Shown here piece after piece: positions 1 to 8,848 of a stretch of 35,654 nucleotides of DNA (position 1 is the stretch's first letter; every line of letters begins with the position of its first letter). The translations under genes and the position numbers were made by a program. The notes under the pieces were generated by a model. It did no database searches. It worked only from the letters and a program-made list of their open reading frames with translations, and was not told where the DNA came from. The DNA is from Acidobacteriota bacterium (GTDB taxonomy: Bacteria; Acidobacteriota; Terriglobia; Acidiferrales; UBA7541). The DNA lies in the NCBI GenBank assembly GCA_003223255.1, contig QHYJ01000194.1:1-35654 (forward strand), in the 5' to 3' direction.

Positions 1-2
1 CG

Positions 3-425
3 GGAGGTTTTCGTTCTCGGCAGCTCTCTACCATGCTGGACCAATTGCAGTGGATTACTCTTGCCGGAAAACCGGACAGCGACCGCCTGCGCGTCGTGGC
101 GGAAGGAGAATGTAGTTCGGAGGAAACCGCCCGCAAACTCGCCGATTTGTTGAATGGGGTTCTGACTCTTGCGGGAGCCGGGCTCGACAATGCCAAGACC
201 CGGCGGCAGTTGGACCCGGCTCTTCGCGAGGCTTACCTGGCGCTATTGAAGGGGGCCGACATTTCAAAAATCGACCGCGGGGACACGAAGTCCGTGCGGC
301 TGGCCTTCGAAATCACATCAGCCTTTTTGGAGTCGGCTCGCCGCTCTTCCACCGGTTTACCTGAGGCTGCTCCCGCCAAGCCCGCTCCAGGAAATACGAC
401 CAAGGCAAAGAAAGGCCATACGTAA
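3..425 (+). CDS. Hypothetical protein, C-terminal part (5' end outside the window)
   Basis: The reading frame is open from the first bases of the window, and ten codons precede the first ATG at 33. I therefore treat this as the 3' end of a longer gene rather than a complete 130-residue protein. The visible part is mixed helical and strand-like, with a conserved-looking core (DRLRVVAEGE near the start, then IDRGDTKSVRLAFEIT) and a low-complexity Ala/Pro/Lys tail after about residue 105. I recognise no named domain, signal peptide or membrane segment in this portion. It converges with the M23 peptidase gene; a hairpin lies between the two stop codons. The function is unknown. Confidence 0.6.
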   Translation, partial: GGFRSRQLSTMLDQLQWITLAGKPDSDRLRVVAEGECSSEETARKLADLLNGVLTLAGAGLDNAKTRRQLDPALREAYLALLKGADISKIDRGDTKSVRLAFEITSAFLESARRSSTGLPEAAPAKPAPGNTTKAKKGHT

Positions 426-465
426 GAGCACTGGTTCGGAGCTACAGGATCGTCGCGAGCTCCCC

Positions 466-491
466 AAAATAAAAAAGCGGGCCAAAGCCCG
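466..491 (-). terminator. Rho-independent terminator of the M23 peptidase gene
   Basis: Read on the minus strand, a GC stem CGGGC/GCCCG (478-482 with 487-491, 4-nt loop) is followed by a T-rich run (complement of the A tract at 467-476). It sits 30 bp past the stop of the minus-strand M23 gene. The tract lies on the correct side only for that gene. Confidence 0.7.
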
Positions 492-520
492 GCATCCACT
501 TCCGCTATTTTGATTGCCCC

Positions 521-1399
521 TTAGTCGCCCGTTGGACTTGATTTCATGTAGCGCCAGGGATTAATCGGCGCGTTGTTCATGCGAACTTCATAGTGCACGT
601 GCGGCCCGGTGGAGCGTCCGCTGATGCCCGTGTACCCTACGACTTCGCCGCGTTTCACTCGCGAGCCCACCACCGCCGAAAACGCGGAAAGGTGCGCGTA
701 CCAGGTGGTAATGCCAAATCCGTGATCAATCACCACCAACCGGCCGTAGCCCGCATGATTCTCCGCGATGGTGACGATTCCATCCGCTGTCGCATGGACC
801 GGCGCGCCATAATCGGATGCCACATCCACGCCCGTATGGAAAGCGCCTTCTCCGCTAAAGGGATCAAGTCGCTCGCCGAAGCTGTCTGTGATGTGTCCCA
901 TCACCGGCCAAATCGAAGGCGTATAGCTGGAATCGGCAAAGTTCTTCGGTGAGAGCAAATAGCCGCTGCTGGAGACCGCGATTACGGCGGCATTGCGCTT
1001 CAGGAAGGTGTACTGCTCGATGGAGCGGTCGAACGCATCCTGGGAATCCACAGGATTGTCGCTCTGATCGAACGCCGCCGGATGATAGCGCAGCACGCCG
1101 TAGGTCATGGCCACTTCGGTCGCGAGGGATTGCAGGGAATCAAGGCGCTGATTGGTGTCGTTAACGGTGGCTTGCAGCTGGCGGTATTGCTGCGTTCTGG
1201 TTTCCAATTCGTGGCGCACCGCATTGTAATTTCCGACTTTCCAGAGCATACGGGAATACGAGGCCACGGCGGCGGTCACGCTGATAGCACCAATCAAGGC
1301 AAGAATGGCAACACCATGTATTAGGTAGGCTGGTACCACTACCTTCCGGAGCTTCCCCGGCGTGGATGCTATAAAGAATGTATAGTTCTTGCCTCTCAT
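521..1399 (-). CDS. M23 (LytM-type) metallopeptidase with N-terminal membrane anchor
   Basis: Predicted peptidoglycan endopeptidase of family M23, anchored in the inner membrane and acting in the periplasm. From the ATG at 1399 (292 aa) there is a short cytosolic N-terminus, one hydrophobic segment (about residues 24-49), a Gln-rich coiled-coil-like stretch, then the M23 domain. The zinc-site pattern is complete: H-x3-D in FHTGVD and the HVH of GPHVHYE. The frame extends upstream to a TTG at 1510, adding 37 mostly polar residues. I prefer 1399 because a good minus-strand promoter would place the transcription start almost exactly at 1510. The order anchor, coiled coil, LytM resembles MepM or EnvC-like amidase activators. 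Both metal-site halves are present, so it is probably an active hydrolase. It is a single gene, divergent from thiL. Confidence 0.9.
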   Translation of the reverse strand: MRGKNYTFFIASTPGKLRKVVVPAYLIHGVAILALIGAISVTAAVASYSRMLWKVGNYNAVRHELETRTQQYRQLQATVNDTNQRLDSLQSLATEVAMTYGVLRYHPAAFDQSDNPVDSQDAFDRSIEQYTFLKRNAAVIAVSSSGYLLSPKNFADSSYTPSIWPVMGHITDSFGERLDPFSGEGAFHTGVDVASDYGAPVHATADGIVTIAENHAGYGRLVVIDHGFGITTWYAHLSAFSAVVGSRVKRGEVVGYTGISGRSTGPHVHYEVRMNNAPINPWRYMKSSPTGD

Positions 1400-1518
1400 G
1401 CTCACCCAGAGGCCCTTGGGGCCCTTGTACTTTGCAAATTGCGGGCGACTCACCCTAGTACCCGCAGAACCGGTATCGGTTTCATCTGAACCGAGGGGGT
1501 TGGTTCGCAACCCTGCCC

Positions 1519-1547
1519 ATACTAGTTTCCGCCGGGGGGTTCGTCAA
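1519..1547 (-). promoter_or_regulatory. Sigma70-type promoter for the M23 peptidase gene
   Basis: On the minus strand, a -35 TTGACG (1547-1542) and a -10 TAGTAT (1524-1519) are separated by exactly 17 bp. Transcription would begin near 1512, at the edge of the upstream TTG (1510), which favours the internal ATG at 1399 as translation start, leaving a leader of about 110 nt. Leaderless translation from the TTG cannot be excluded. Confidence 0.6.
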
Positions 1548-1593
1548 CCCTGATTTTAGTACCAGTGCGGTACAGGCGGTTCCTATGGGTTTC

Positions 1594-1609
1594 CTGTACC
1601 TAGGGACAG
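1594..1609. promoter_or_regulatory. Imperfect palindrome in the divergent M23/thiL region
   Basis: A 16-bp near-palindrome (CTGT-n-CCTAGG-n-ACAG, one mismatched pair) lies in the divergent spacer, close to a second small inverted repeat (GTACC-n5-GGTAC). The position would suit an operator, but no regulator is implied by the neighbouring genes. Confidence 0.2.
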
Positions 1610-1761
1610 CTACCCGCCTCCCGGCGCAATCCGGTCGGTCTACACGGGCGGCCGATTAGCCGGGCCAAAGACGACCAAAATACGCTATAACGCTCCTGCT
1701 GTCGCGAATCAATCCCTAACGGTGCGCCAAAGCAGCCGAGGTGCTCCTCCGGATTCTGGCC

Positions 1762-2748
1762 ATGAGAGTGCGCGAGAACGAGTTAATCGAGAAAATCGCC
1801 GCGGCGTTGGGGCGACGTCCCCGTGTTTCCGGCGAGCTTCGCCTCGGCATTGGCGACGATGCGGCGTTGTTTCGGCCTCGGGCAGGGCGCGAAATCATCC
1901 TGACCTGCGACTGGTTCCTGGAAGGGACGCATTTTTTCCGGGAAAAGCACCCACCTGATTCCGTCGGATGGAAATGCCTGGCCCGGGCCTTGAGCGACAT
2001 TGCGGCGATGGGGGCAACCCCACGCTGCTTCCTTTTGAGCCTGGCCCTTCCGGCTTCTCACACGGGAAGGTGGCTGAGCGAATTTCTGCGTGGCTTAAGT
2101 CGCGCCTCGCGGAAATTCGCGTGTGTTTTGGCCGGCGGGGACACCACGCAGGGAAGGGGGATTCTGATCCATATTGCGGCGATCGGCGACGCACCGACCG
2201 GCCGGGCGGTGCGTCGCTCCGGAGCTCGCCCAGGCGATTTTGTCTACGTAAGCGGGCGTCTGGGAGAGGCCGAACTCGGGCTTCAAATCCTCCGCGGGAA
2301 TCGCGGGTTCCTAAATTCGAAGAACCCGCTTCTGAAGAAGCATCTATACCCCGAGCCCCGTCTGGCACTGGGTGAGTGGCTCGCGAAGAAACGGCTTGCG
2401 AGCGCGATGATGGATCTTTCGGACGGGTTGTCGAGTGATCTGCCGCGGTTGTGCGCCACAAATGGTGTTGGTGCGCTCCTGGAAAGCGCGCGAATCCCGC
2501 AGACGCGCCACTCGGATGTCGCGCGCAAGCAGGGGTTGGATTCCCTTTGCCTCGCATTGCATGGGGGAGACGACTATGAACTGTTGTTCACCGTACCGCC
2601 GCCTAAGGTAAGGGCGTTGCCGCGCACCATCCAAGGCGTAATCCTCACATCGATAGGAAAAATCACACGCGAATCCAAACTCGCTCTACGCAACGAAGAT
2701 GGCCGCGAGCAGGCGCTAGCAGCGAGGGGCTGGGACCCCTTTCGATGA
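1762..2748 (+). CDS. thiL: Thiamine-monophosphate kinase ThiL
   Basis: ATP-dependent phosphorylation of thiamine monophosphate to thiamine diphosphate, the last step of cofactor synthesis, in the cytosol. The frame carries the family landmarks in order: GIGDDAA near the N-terminus (Mg/ATP binding), a conserved Asp in TCDWFLEGTHF, GGDTTQ in the middle, DLSDGLSSDL, and HGGDDYELLF in the C-terminal half. The length of about 328 aa is normal. The frame can also start at a GTG at 1741, seven residues earlier. I prefer the ATG because family members usually begin directly with the NELIEKI helix. It stands alone here, with no other thi genes and no recognisable TPP riboswitch upstream. It converges with the decayed permease and IS630 remnant. 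Confidence 0.93.
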   Translation: MRVRENELIEKIAAALGRRPRVSGELRLGIGDDAALFRPRAGREIILTCDWFLEGTHFFREKHPPDSVGWKCLARALSDIAAMGATPRCFLLSLALPASHTGRWLSEFLRGLSRASRKFACVLAGGDTTQGRGILIHIAAIGDAPTGRAVRRSGARPGDFVYVSGRLGEAELGLQILRGNRGFLNSKNPLLKKHLYPEPRLALGEWLAKKRLASAMMDLSDGLSSDLPRLCATNGVGALLESARIPQTRHSDVARKQGLDSLCLALHGGDDYELLFTVPPPKVRALPRTIQGVILTSIGKITRESKLALRNEDGREQALAARGWDPFR

Positions 2749-2798
2749 CCCCAGTGGAAAGAGAGGCCTATTGATCTCTGCATAAATCATGCAATGGT

Positions 2799-2990
2799 TC
2801 AGGACAAAAAATTAGAGAGATCGGATTGCAGGATGCAGCCACGCAGTTTTTCTCGAGAGGTTCGCACCCTGTTGATCGAGCGGATGACGTCTTTCATCAA
2901 CTCGTCAACGTTCAGCGGGGAGCCATTGGCGAGTTCTCGTTTGGCCAGGGACCAAACACCTTCGTCGGGATTAAGCTCCGGAGCGTAGGG
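2799..2990 (-). mobile_element. IS630-family transposase, C-terminal remnant
   Basis: This stretch encodes about 63 residues typical of the end of an IS630 (Tc1/mariner-like DDE) transposase: the block PYAPELNPDEGVW, holding the third acidic catalytic residue, then a Lys/Arg-rich C-terminal helix region, ending at a TGA at 2799-2801. The rest of the transposase, including the first two catalytic Asp residues, is absent. It is joined in frame to the end of the truncated permease at about 2990/2991, so the two form one continuous reading frame. A small inverted repeat (TGCAT-n5-ATGCA, 2780-2794) lies just beyond the stop. It could be part of the old element end, but no matching terminal repeat is seen on the other side. 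Confidence 0.8.
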
Positions 2991-5115
2991 AATTCCAATT
3001 TCTTGCGTTCTTCGCGTGGTCGTGTAGGCCAGTACGCTGTAGACGCCGATGGTCACCAGCACCAATCCGATGGCCCCAAAAATAGTCATCAGGAAAAACG
3101 CAAAACGCGGTCCCGCGAAGGAAAACTGGCCGATGTAGCCTTCCAGCGTTCCCGTCAACGTCAGAGCCACGTTCCGGTCTGTGGCCCAAATCTCCTTTTC
3201 CACGGCGTTCAACATGGTCATCGGTTCTTTTTCCGTGCGCACCAGGATTCCGCGGAACGCCGAGCCCGTCACTGTGTAAGGTACCCAGATTTCCGGTTGA
3301 ATCGGCTCTTGCAGCCTCTTTCACAGGATCTTCAAATTGTTCCAGTTGTGCAATGCGAATCTGTTGACCAATGGGATTGTCGTTCTCCAGATACTTCCGC
3401 ACAAAGGTTTGGTTCACGACCGCCAGCTTCCGCGCTCCGTTGACTTCGGCTTCCGTGAACGGCCTTCCCGCCGCGAACTGAATCTTGAGCACCGGAAAAT
3501 ATCCCTCGCTGCACAATTGAAACATCGCATCCCATTTCTCGGAGTGCGATTTACCCGGAATCTCGATGTCGCTCGGAATTCCTCCATAGGGGGGTAGCGT
3601 GCTCGTCTCCGTCGCTTCCATAACGCCCGGCAAAGCCTTCAGTCTCTGCAGCAGCGGCCTGTAAAACCCCGCCACTTGAGCCGCGGTTTTGTAGCGCTCC
3701 ACGGGCAAAGGAAGCCTGGCTACCAAGACGTGATCGGGCCGCAATCCCAGCCTCACGTCGCGCAGCGCCACAAAACTTCGCATCAGCAGCCCCGCGGCAA
3801 CCAACAGCGTCAGCGAAAGCCCCACTTCCAGCACCACCAGCGCATCGCGCAATCGTCCGTGGCGGAATCCGCCGCTGATTCCTTTGCCGCTATCGCGCAG
3901 CGGTTCGTTCACGTCCTTGCGTACCGCTTGCAACGCCGGAACCAGTCCAAATATCAGCGCGGTCAGCACCCCTACGCCCAAAGTAAACAGCCACACCCGC
4001 GTATTCAGCTGGATCACGGCTTCGGCAGGAATAATGTTCTGCGGCATCAGGGCTACCAGAGACTTCAGCCCTCCCCATGCCAGGAGTGTCCCTACCGCCG
4101 CGCCGCCCATCGCCAGGATCAGGCTTTCTACCAGCAACTGACGAAGCAATCTCCCGCGGTTCGCGCCCAACGCGGCGCGGATCGCGAACTCCTTCTCCCG
4201 GGTCGTCGCGCGGGCCAGCAACAAATTCGCGACGTTGCCGCACCCAATCAGCAGCAGCAATCCCACCGCGGCCAATACAATGAAAAGAGTAGTCTTGAAT
4301 TGGCCCACCACGAGGTTCGTCAGCGACTCCAAGTGCACGGTGAAATGCTTTGGATAATCCTTGGGGTACACTTTTGCCAGCCGGTTGGCCACGACCGTAA
4401 GGTCCGCTTCCGCTTCCTTCATTGAGATGCCCGGCTTCAAATGCCCAAGCAGGAACCAGTACTGCGGAAACGCCCCGGCCACCGCCGTGGTCGCCGTGGC
4501 GCGCTCCGGCTTCTTCGGGATCCACATTTCCGCGTCGCCCCAAGCAAAGCGGGGCGGCATGATCCCGACTAGCGTCCGCGGCTGGTCATTTAATATAAAA
4601 GTTTTGTTAATGATCGCGGGATCTGCGCCAAAACTCTTCACCCACGTCTTGTAGCGCAGCACGAAGACCGGTGGCGCGCCCGGTTCGTAATCCGCGGGTT
4701 GCATGACGCGTCCCAATAATGCGGGCATGCCCAAGAATTCAAACGTTCCGGGTGTTACGTAGTTTGCATTGAAACGCAGCGTGCCTTCTCCCGCGCGGTA
4801 AAGCACATCCAGATTGTCGTTGGCGATCACGCGGTCAAATACACGATTCTGCTCGAGGTAATCCAAGAATTCCGGCCCGCTGAACCCTGCCCGCCCACCG
4901 GGCTCATTCCGTTCGGTGTCATGGATTTGCACGGACATGAAGCGCGGCGCATCCGGATAGGGGAAGGGTTGCAGCATGATGTTATCGATGACGCTGAAGA
5001 TGGCCGTGGACGCGCCGATCCCTAGCGCTAGCGTAACGATCGCGACCGCAGCAAATCCCGGCGTCTTCCCTAGGTTCCGCAACGCGTACCGGATGTCCTG
5101 CCTCAGCGTTTCCAT
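2991..5115 (-). pseudogene. ADOP-type MacB/FtsX-like ABC permease, frameshifted and truncated
   Basis: Remnant of an acidobacterial orphan permease of the MacB/FtsX superfamily, an inner-membrane protein with a large periplasmic core. Intact parts: the N-terminal ADOP signature METLRQDIRYALRNL, first membrane segment, MacB-like periplasmic domain, a FtsX block (GNVANLLLARATTREKEFAIR), several membrane helices, and a second periplasmic core. After the codons for DPVKEA (about 3315) the frame shifts. The continuation QEPIQPEIWVPYT is in another frame and runs through the last-but-one membrane helix to RTQEIGI at 2991. Comparison with the family pattern suggests about 16-17 residues were also lost at the shift. 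The final FtsX helices are replaced by the IS630 tail. Two independent lesions make a functional product unlikely. Confidence 0.88.
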
Positions 5116-5341
5116 CGTGGGGCCCCTCTTCCCGTATCACCGGTCTACTGAACCCTTCCATCCTTCAAAAACAGTTACGCACACCTCGACAGTAATGTTC
5201 GACGCCACCAACTCAAATAAGTTTCCGTACGCGAAAGCCGATGGCCTCGGGAACAGCGCCGTTCCGGCAATCAAGCCGCAATGGCGGAGCGCCACCCCAG
5301 GAGTGGCAATAAAAGAAATCTAAAACCGAGGAAGTTTCGCT

Positions 5342-7657
5342 TCAGGGATGAGGAGCGGTACCGGCCGCGGCTGCCGTGTCGGCTTTTGTCGGCAGAGAAG
5401 GGACCGTCGGTTTTTCTTTCGGCGCGCCGGGCTCGTCTTCGGTAGGCGCAGTGTCCGGAGTATCCAATTGGAGTTGATGCTCGCCCGCCAACTGCTCCAG
5501 CGGAACAACATTGGAAAAATCCGTCACCGGCGTTCCCGCGAGTGCGCCTTGCATGAATTCCAGCCAGATCGGCAGGGCCGCTCGCGCGCCCGTCTCTCTC
5601 TTGCCAAGTGAAATTTGTTTGTCGTCAAAGCCTACCCATACTCCCGCGGTGAGCTGCGGCGTGAAACCCACGAACCACGCGTCGGTGTAGTCCTGCGTGG
5701 TGCCGGTCTTTCCCGCGGCTGGCCGGCCTAACGCCTTCGCGGCCACGCCAGTGCCGAATTGAACGACTTCCTTGAGCATCGCGGTCATGGTGCGCGCCAC
5801 TTCCGGAGAAATCACGTCGTGCACTTCCGGATGCGCTTCTTCAAGCAGCGCGCCATCGTAGCTGGTCACGCGCCGAATCATGTACGGATCGATGCGAATG
5901 CCGTCGTTCGGAAACACGGTGAAGGCCGAAACGTGCTCTTCCAATTTCATGTCCGCCGCTCCCAGCGCTAGCGGCAAATAGGGTGGCAGCGGCGTGGTAA
6001 TGCCGAAGCGCCGCGCCATGTCCACGACGGTGTTGATACCCTCTTTTTCCGCCAGCTTCACTGCCGGAACGTTGCGCGAACCCGCCAGGGCGCGCCGCAG
6101 CGTGATGGTGCCTTCAAATTTTTCATCATAATTGTGCGGGGTGTAAGGCTGCCCACCGCTGATCGTGGTGAACGGCAAATCGACGATGGTGTCAAAGGGG
6201 GATGCGCCCTTCTCCAGAGCGTCCGCATACACATACACTTTGAACGAGCTTCCGACTTGCCGGAGCGCCTGGGTTGCGCGGTTGAACTTGGAATCTTCAA
6301 AACTGTAGCCGCCCACCATGGCTTTGATTTCGCCGGTGGCGTTGTCAATGGCCAGAAGCGCCCCTTGCGGGCCGGGCTGCTGCTCGAGCTGCACGCGCGC
6401 GGTGCTGCCGCGCAATTCTTGAATCGAGAATTGCGCGAGATCGCCGACCTTCAGTAATTCCGAAGGTTTCTTGCGGCCGGTCCAGGCAAAATCGCTCGCC
6501 GAGAGAAGGGCGCGATAAGGACCGATTTTGATTACCGCGTCATGATCAGCCACGTTCAGCACGAGTCCCGTAACGTAACTGCCCTTTTCAATGAGGTGGC
6601 GCCAATCCTCGTCTTCGTAGGTGTCCAGCTTGCCGAGATGGTCGCGCAGCACATTGGGCAGATTGCCCTTCCAGCCGTGGCGGCGCTCGTACGCGTGTAG
6701 TCCGTCGCGCACCGCCTGATTGGCCACGCGCTGCATGTTGACGTTCAGCGTGGTGTAAACGCGCAGCCCGCGCTCGTGAACCGCTTGCGTGCCATACGTC
6801 GTTTCGAGGTATTTTCGAATCTCTTCGAAGAAATACGGCGCGAGGTCGTTGCGCGGGTATTGCAGATGCAAGCTGAGCGGCGACTTGACGGCCGCGGCCT
6901 CCTCTTGCGCAGTAATTTTTCCTTCTTCTCTCATTCGGTGCAGCACCAAGTTGCGGCGCGCCAATGCGCCTTCCGGATTGAGCAGCGGCGAATATTTTGG
7001 TCCGTTGATCATGCCTGCGAGCAGCGCCGCTTCCGGTAACGTTAGGTCGGCGACCGATTTGCCGAAATAGAATTGCGCGGCGGAAGCAAATCCATAATTG
7101 CCGTGCGCCAGGTACACCTGGTTCGCGTACATGGTGAAGATCTGCGGTTTGCTGTAGCGCCGCTCGATTTGCAGCGCAAGCAGCGTTTCCTCCGCTTTGC
7201 GGCGAAAGCTGATGTCGCTGCGGTCCAGAAACAGATTGCCGGCAAGCTGCATGGTGATGGTGCTGGCGCCGCCTGCGCGGCGGCCGCGCGTCAGGTGGCG
7301 CAGCGCCGCGGTGAACATGCGCGGGAAGTCGATGCCCCAGTGCTGCTCAAAGTGCTGGTCCTCGATGGCCGTCACCGCGTTGTACAGCACCTTGGGACAT
7401 TGTTCGTAAGTCATCAAGATGCGGCGCTGCAGAGCGAAGCTCCCGACAAGCTGTCCGTCATCTGCGTAGATTTCCGTCACCACGTTGGGGCGGTAGGTTT
7501 CAAGCGCGCGAATCTCCGGCAGGTCGCTGGCGTAGACGAAAAGCAGCCCGCAGGCGGTGCCAAACAGAATCGAGCAGAAAAGCAGAAACGCCAGCGCAAC
7601 TCGGTCAATCAGCTTGAAACTGCGCAATCGCAGCGTAATCGGAGGGAGGCTTAGCAT
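5342..7657 (-). CDS. Class A penicillin-binding protein (PBP1A-like)
   Basis: Bifunctional peptidoglycan synthase in the inner membrane: glycosyltransferase (GT51) plus DD-transpeptidase. The product has a cytosolic N-terminus, one membrane helix (about residues 20-44), and the GT51 domain with the catalytic Glu in IEDQHF (about residue 100) and the RAGGASTITMQLA block. An intermediate domain follows, then the transpeptidase with SSFK (about 471), SRN (528-530) and KTGTT (651-655). The tail is Pro/Ala/Thr-rich. At about 771 aa it is full length, with all catalytic motifs intact. I take the ATG at 7657 rather than the TTG one codon earlier. No clear ribosome-binding site is visible. The 226 bp between it and the permease hold nothing I can recognise. 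PBP1A and PBP1B are hard to separate by eye; the name mrcA is not assigned. Confidence 0.95.
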   Translation of the reverse strand: MLSLPPITLRLRSFKLIDRVALAFLLFCSILFGTACGLLFVYASDLPEIRALETYRPNVVTEIYADDGQLVGSFALQRRILMTYEQCPKVLYNAVTAIEDQHFEQHWGIDFPRMFTAALRHLTRGRRAGGASTITMQLAGNLFLDRSDISFRRKAEETLLALQIERRYSKPQIFTMYANQVYLAHGNYGFASAAQFYFGKSVADLTLPEAALLAGMINGPKYSPLLNPEGALARRNLVLHRMREEGKITAQEEAAAVKSPLSLHLQYPRNDLAPYFFEEIRKYLETTYGTQAVHERGLRVYTTLNVNMQRVANQAVRDGLHAYERRHGWKGNLPNVLRDHLGKLDTYEDEDWRHLIEKGSYVTGLVLNVADHDAVIKIGPYRALLSASDFAWTGRKKPSELLKVGDLAQFSIQELRGSTARVQLEQQPGPQGALLAIDNATGEIKAMVGGYSFEDSKFNRATQALRQVGSSFKVYVYADALEKGASPFDTIVDLPFTTISGGQPYTPHNYDEKFEGTITLRRALAGSRNVPAVKLAEKEGINTVVDMARRFGITTPLPPYLPLALGAADMKLEEHVSAFTVFPNDGIRIDPYMIRRVTSYDGALLEEAHPEVHDVISPEVARTMTAMLKEVVQFGTGVAAKALGRPAAGKTGTTQDYTDAWFVGFTPQLTAGVWVGFDDKQISLGKRETGARAALPIWLEFMQGALAGTPVTDFSNVVPLEQLAGEHQLQLDTPDTAPTEDEPGAPKEKPTVPSLPTKADTAAAAGTAPHP

Positions 7658-7816
7658 CAAAGAATAATTCTAGCGCAGAACCAAGGGTCGAGGACGGTCC
7701 CAGACGGCAGCATGGTGCTTTGGAAACAGTACGGAGATTTTCCGGTTGGTGCGTCCATCGGTTTGCGCAATAATCAACTCACACAAAACGATATTTCGTC
7801 CCTGGAGTCTACCGCC

Positions 7817-8266
7817 ATGTTTGTTGCCCTTTTCGGAGCTTCGTTCGCGCTGGCCCTGGCTCTGTCCGTGACCATCGCCTGGATTTCCCGAGAAGCCATC
7901 GAAACCATCTTGCGCCGCTTCCTTGCTGACAGCGTCCTAAGAAGGGGATTCGAGAAGTACATTCGCTTCGCGATCGTGGTAGTCGGTATTTCGGGAGGAA
8001 CCCGGGTCAAGGCACTTCAGGAATACATTTCCGCTGCCGATTACAACAAGGCAGCATTACAAGCGGCACTGACGCAGGAGTTCTGGACCTTGGAGCTTTA
8101 TCGCACGGTCATGGGAACCTTGGAGGCCGTGGCCGGTCTGTTGCTCCTTTGCATTTTCCTGGCGCTGATTGCGCCGGCAGTCCTCCGCCTGCTTAAGGTG
8201 GAACCCCTGAAGACCGCCGGCGAAGCTCAAAAGCCTCCCGAACGCCGCGTGGTTGCGTTGCGCTAG
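7817..8266 (+). CDS. Small membrane protein of unknown function
   Basis: A protein of about 149 aa with a strongly hydrophobic N-terminus (residues 1-24, ending AWIS), a weaker hydrophobic patch around the IVVVGISGG segment, and a clear C-terminal membrane helix (GLLLLCIFLALIAPAVL) before a charged tail. It reads as a protein with two or three membrane spans. I do not recognise a named family. The frame is open back to an ATG at 7712. I prefer 7817 because GGAG lies 9 nt upstream and the extra 35 residues are polar and unlike a membrane-protein start. It is convergent with the FmdE-family gene, with only 3 bp between the stop codons, and divergent from PBP1A. Confidence 0.6.
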   Translation: MFVALFGASFALALALSVTIAWISREAIETILRRFLADSVLRRGFEKYIRFAIVVVGISGGTRVKALQEYISAADYNKAALQAALTQEFWTLELYRTVMGTLEAVAGLLLLCIFLALIAPAVLRLLKVEPLKTAGEAQKPPERRVVALR

Positions 8267-8269
8267 CAC

Positions 8270-8848
8270 TTAGTCGGCTGCTTGGTAGTAGCTTTCGCCG
8301 GCGCAGGCACGGCACAGCATGCGTCCGTTCACGAGGACTTCTCGTTTGAAGTTGATGCCTTCACCGCATTGCGCGCAGACCACGCGCGGACCTTTGAACC
8401 CGGGCAAATCTTCCGGCGCGACTTCCACTTTGACCCATTGCTTGTCGAACAAGGCTTCATCGGGAAGTTGCGCGTAAGCTTTTTGTTGGCCCGCCTCCTT
8501 GCCAAATTCAGGAAAGAGTTCGCGCGCCGCTTGCTTGGAGGATTCTTTGGCGGCGACGCGAATGGCGCGGCCCGTTTGCAAATCCACAAAGGTGGCGGCA
8601 ACTTTGCCCCAGTCGCGGAACTTCAGCGCGCGTTTGCCGAGCCGGCAGTTGGCCACGACCGCGACCGCATCGGTAACGCAGCGATCGATCTCAACGTAGG
8701 TAACGAGGCGTTTGCGCTCGGCGATGGGATCGTCGATGCCGAGTTCGCGCAGGCCGAGCATCGCCAGGCGCACGCCGAGCACTTGGCCGGCACAAAGATG
8801 ACCATGCGCCCGGGTCGCGAGTTCCAGATATTCGCTGAGCGATTTCAC
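8270..8848 (-). CDS. FmdE-family protein with C-terminal zinc ribbon
   Basis: Member of the FmdE family, named after a protein encoded in molybdenum formylmethanofuran dehydrogenase operons; the role of the bacterial homologues is not settled. The N-terminal domain shows the characteristic HGHLCAG (H15, H17, C19) and RCVTDAV (C57) segments, likely a metal or cofactor site. The C-terminus is a zinc-ribbon-like knuckle with CxxC pairs at C158/C161 and C179/C182. The length of 192 aa is normal. The start is GTG at 8848 with GGAG about 9 nt upstream, and the GTGA start overlaps the stop of the preceding small gene, implying translational coupling. It is the last gene of a four-gene minus-strand operon with thiol-redox-type proteins. 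No methanofuran-pathway gene is visible, so methanogenesis-type function should not be assumed. Confidence 0.85.
   Translation of the reverse strand: MKSLSEYLELATRAHGHLCAGQVLGVRLAMLGLRELGIDDPIAERKRLVTYVEIDRCVTDAVAVVANCRLGKRALKFRDWGKVAATFVDLQTGRAIRVAAKESSKQAARELFPEFGKEAGQQKAYAQLPDEALFDKQWVKVEVAPEDLPGFKGPRVVCAQCGEGINFKREVLVNGRMLCRACAGESYYQAAD

Noticed and set aside
1511-1761. TPP riboswitch upstream of thiL
   Set aside because: I looked for the THI-box core sequences and found none; the region is explained as a divergent promoter spacer.
3676-4425. 249-codon open frame antisense to the permease
   Set aside because: Gln/Arg/His-rich translation typical of antisense shadows. The minus-strand permease remnant explains the region.
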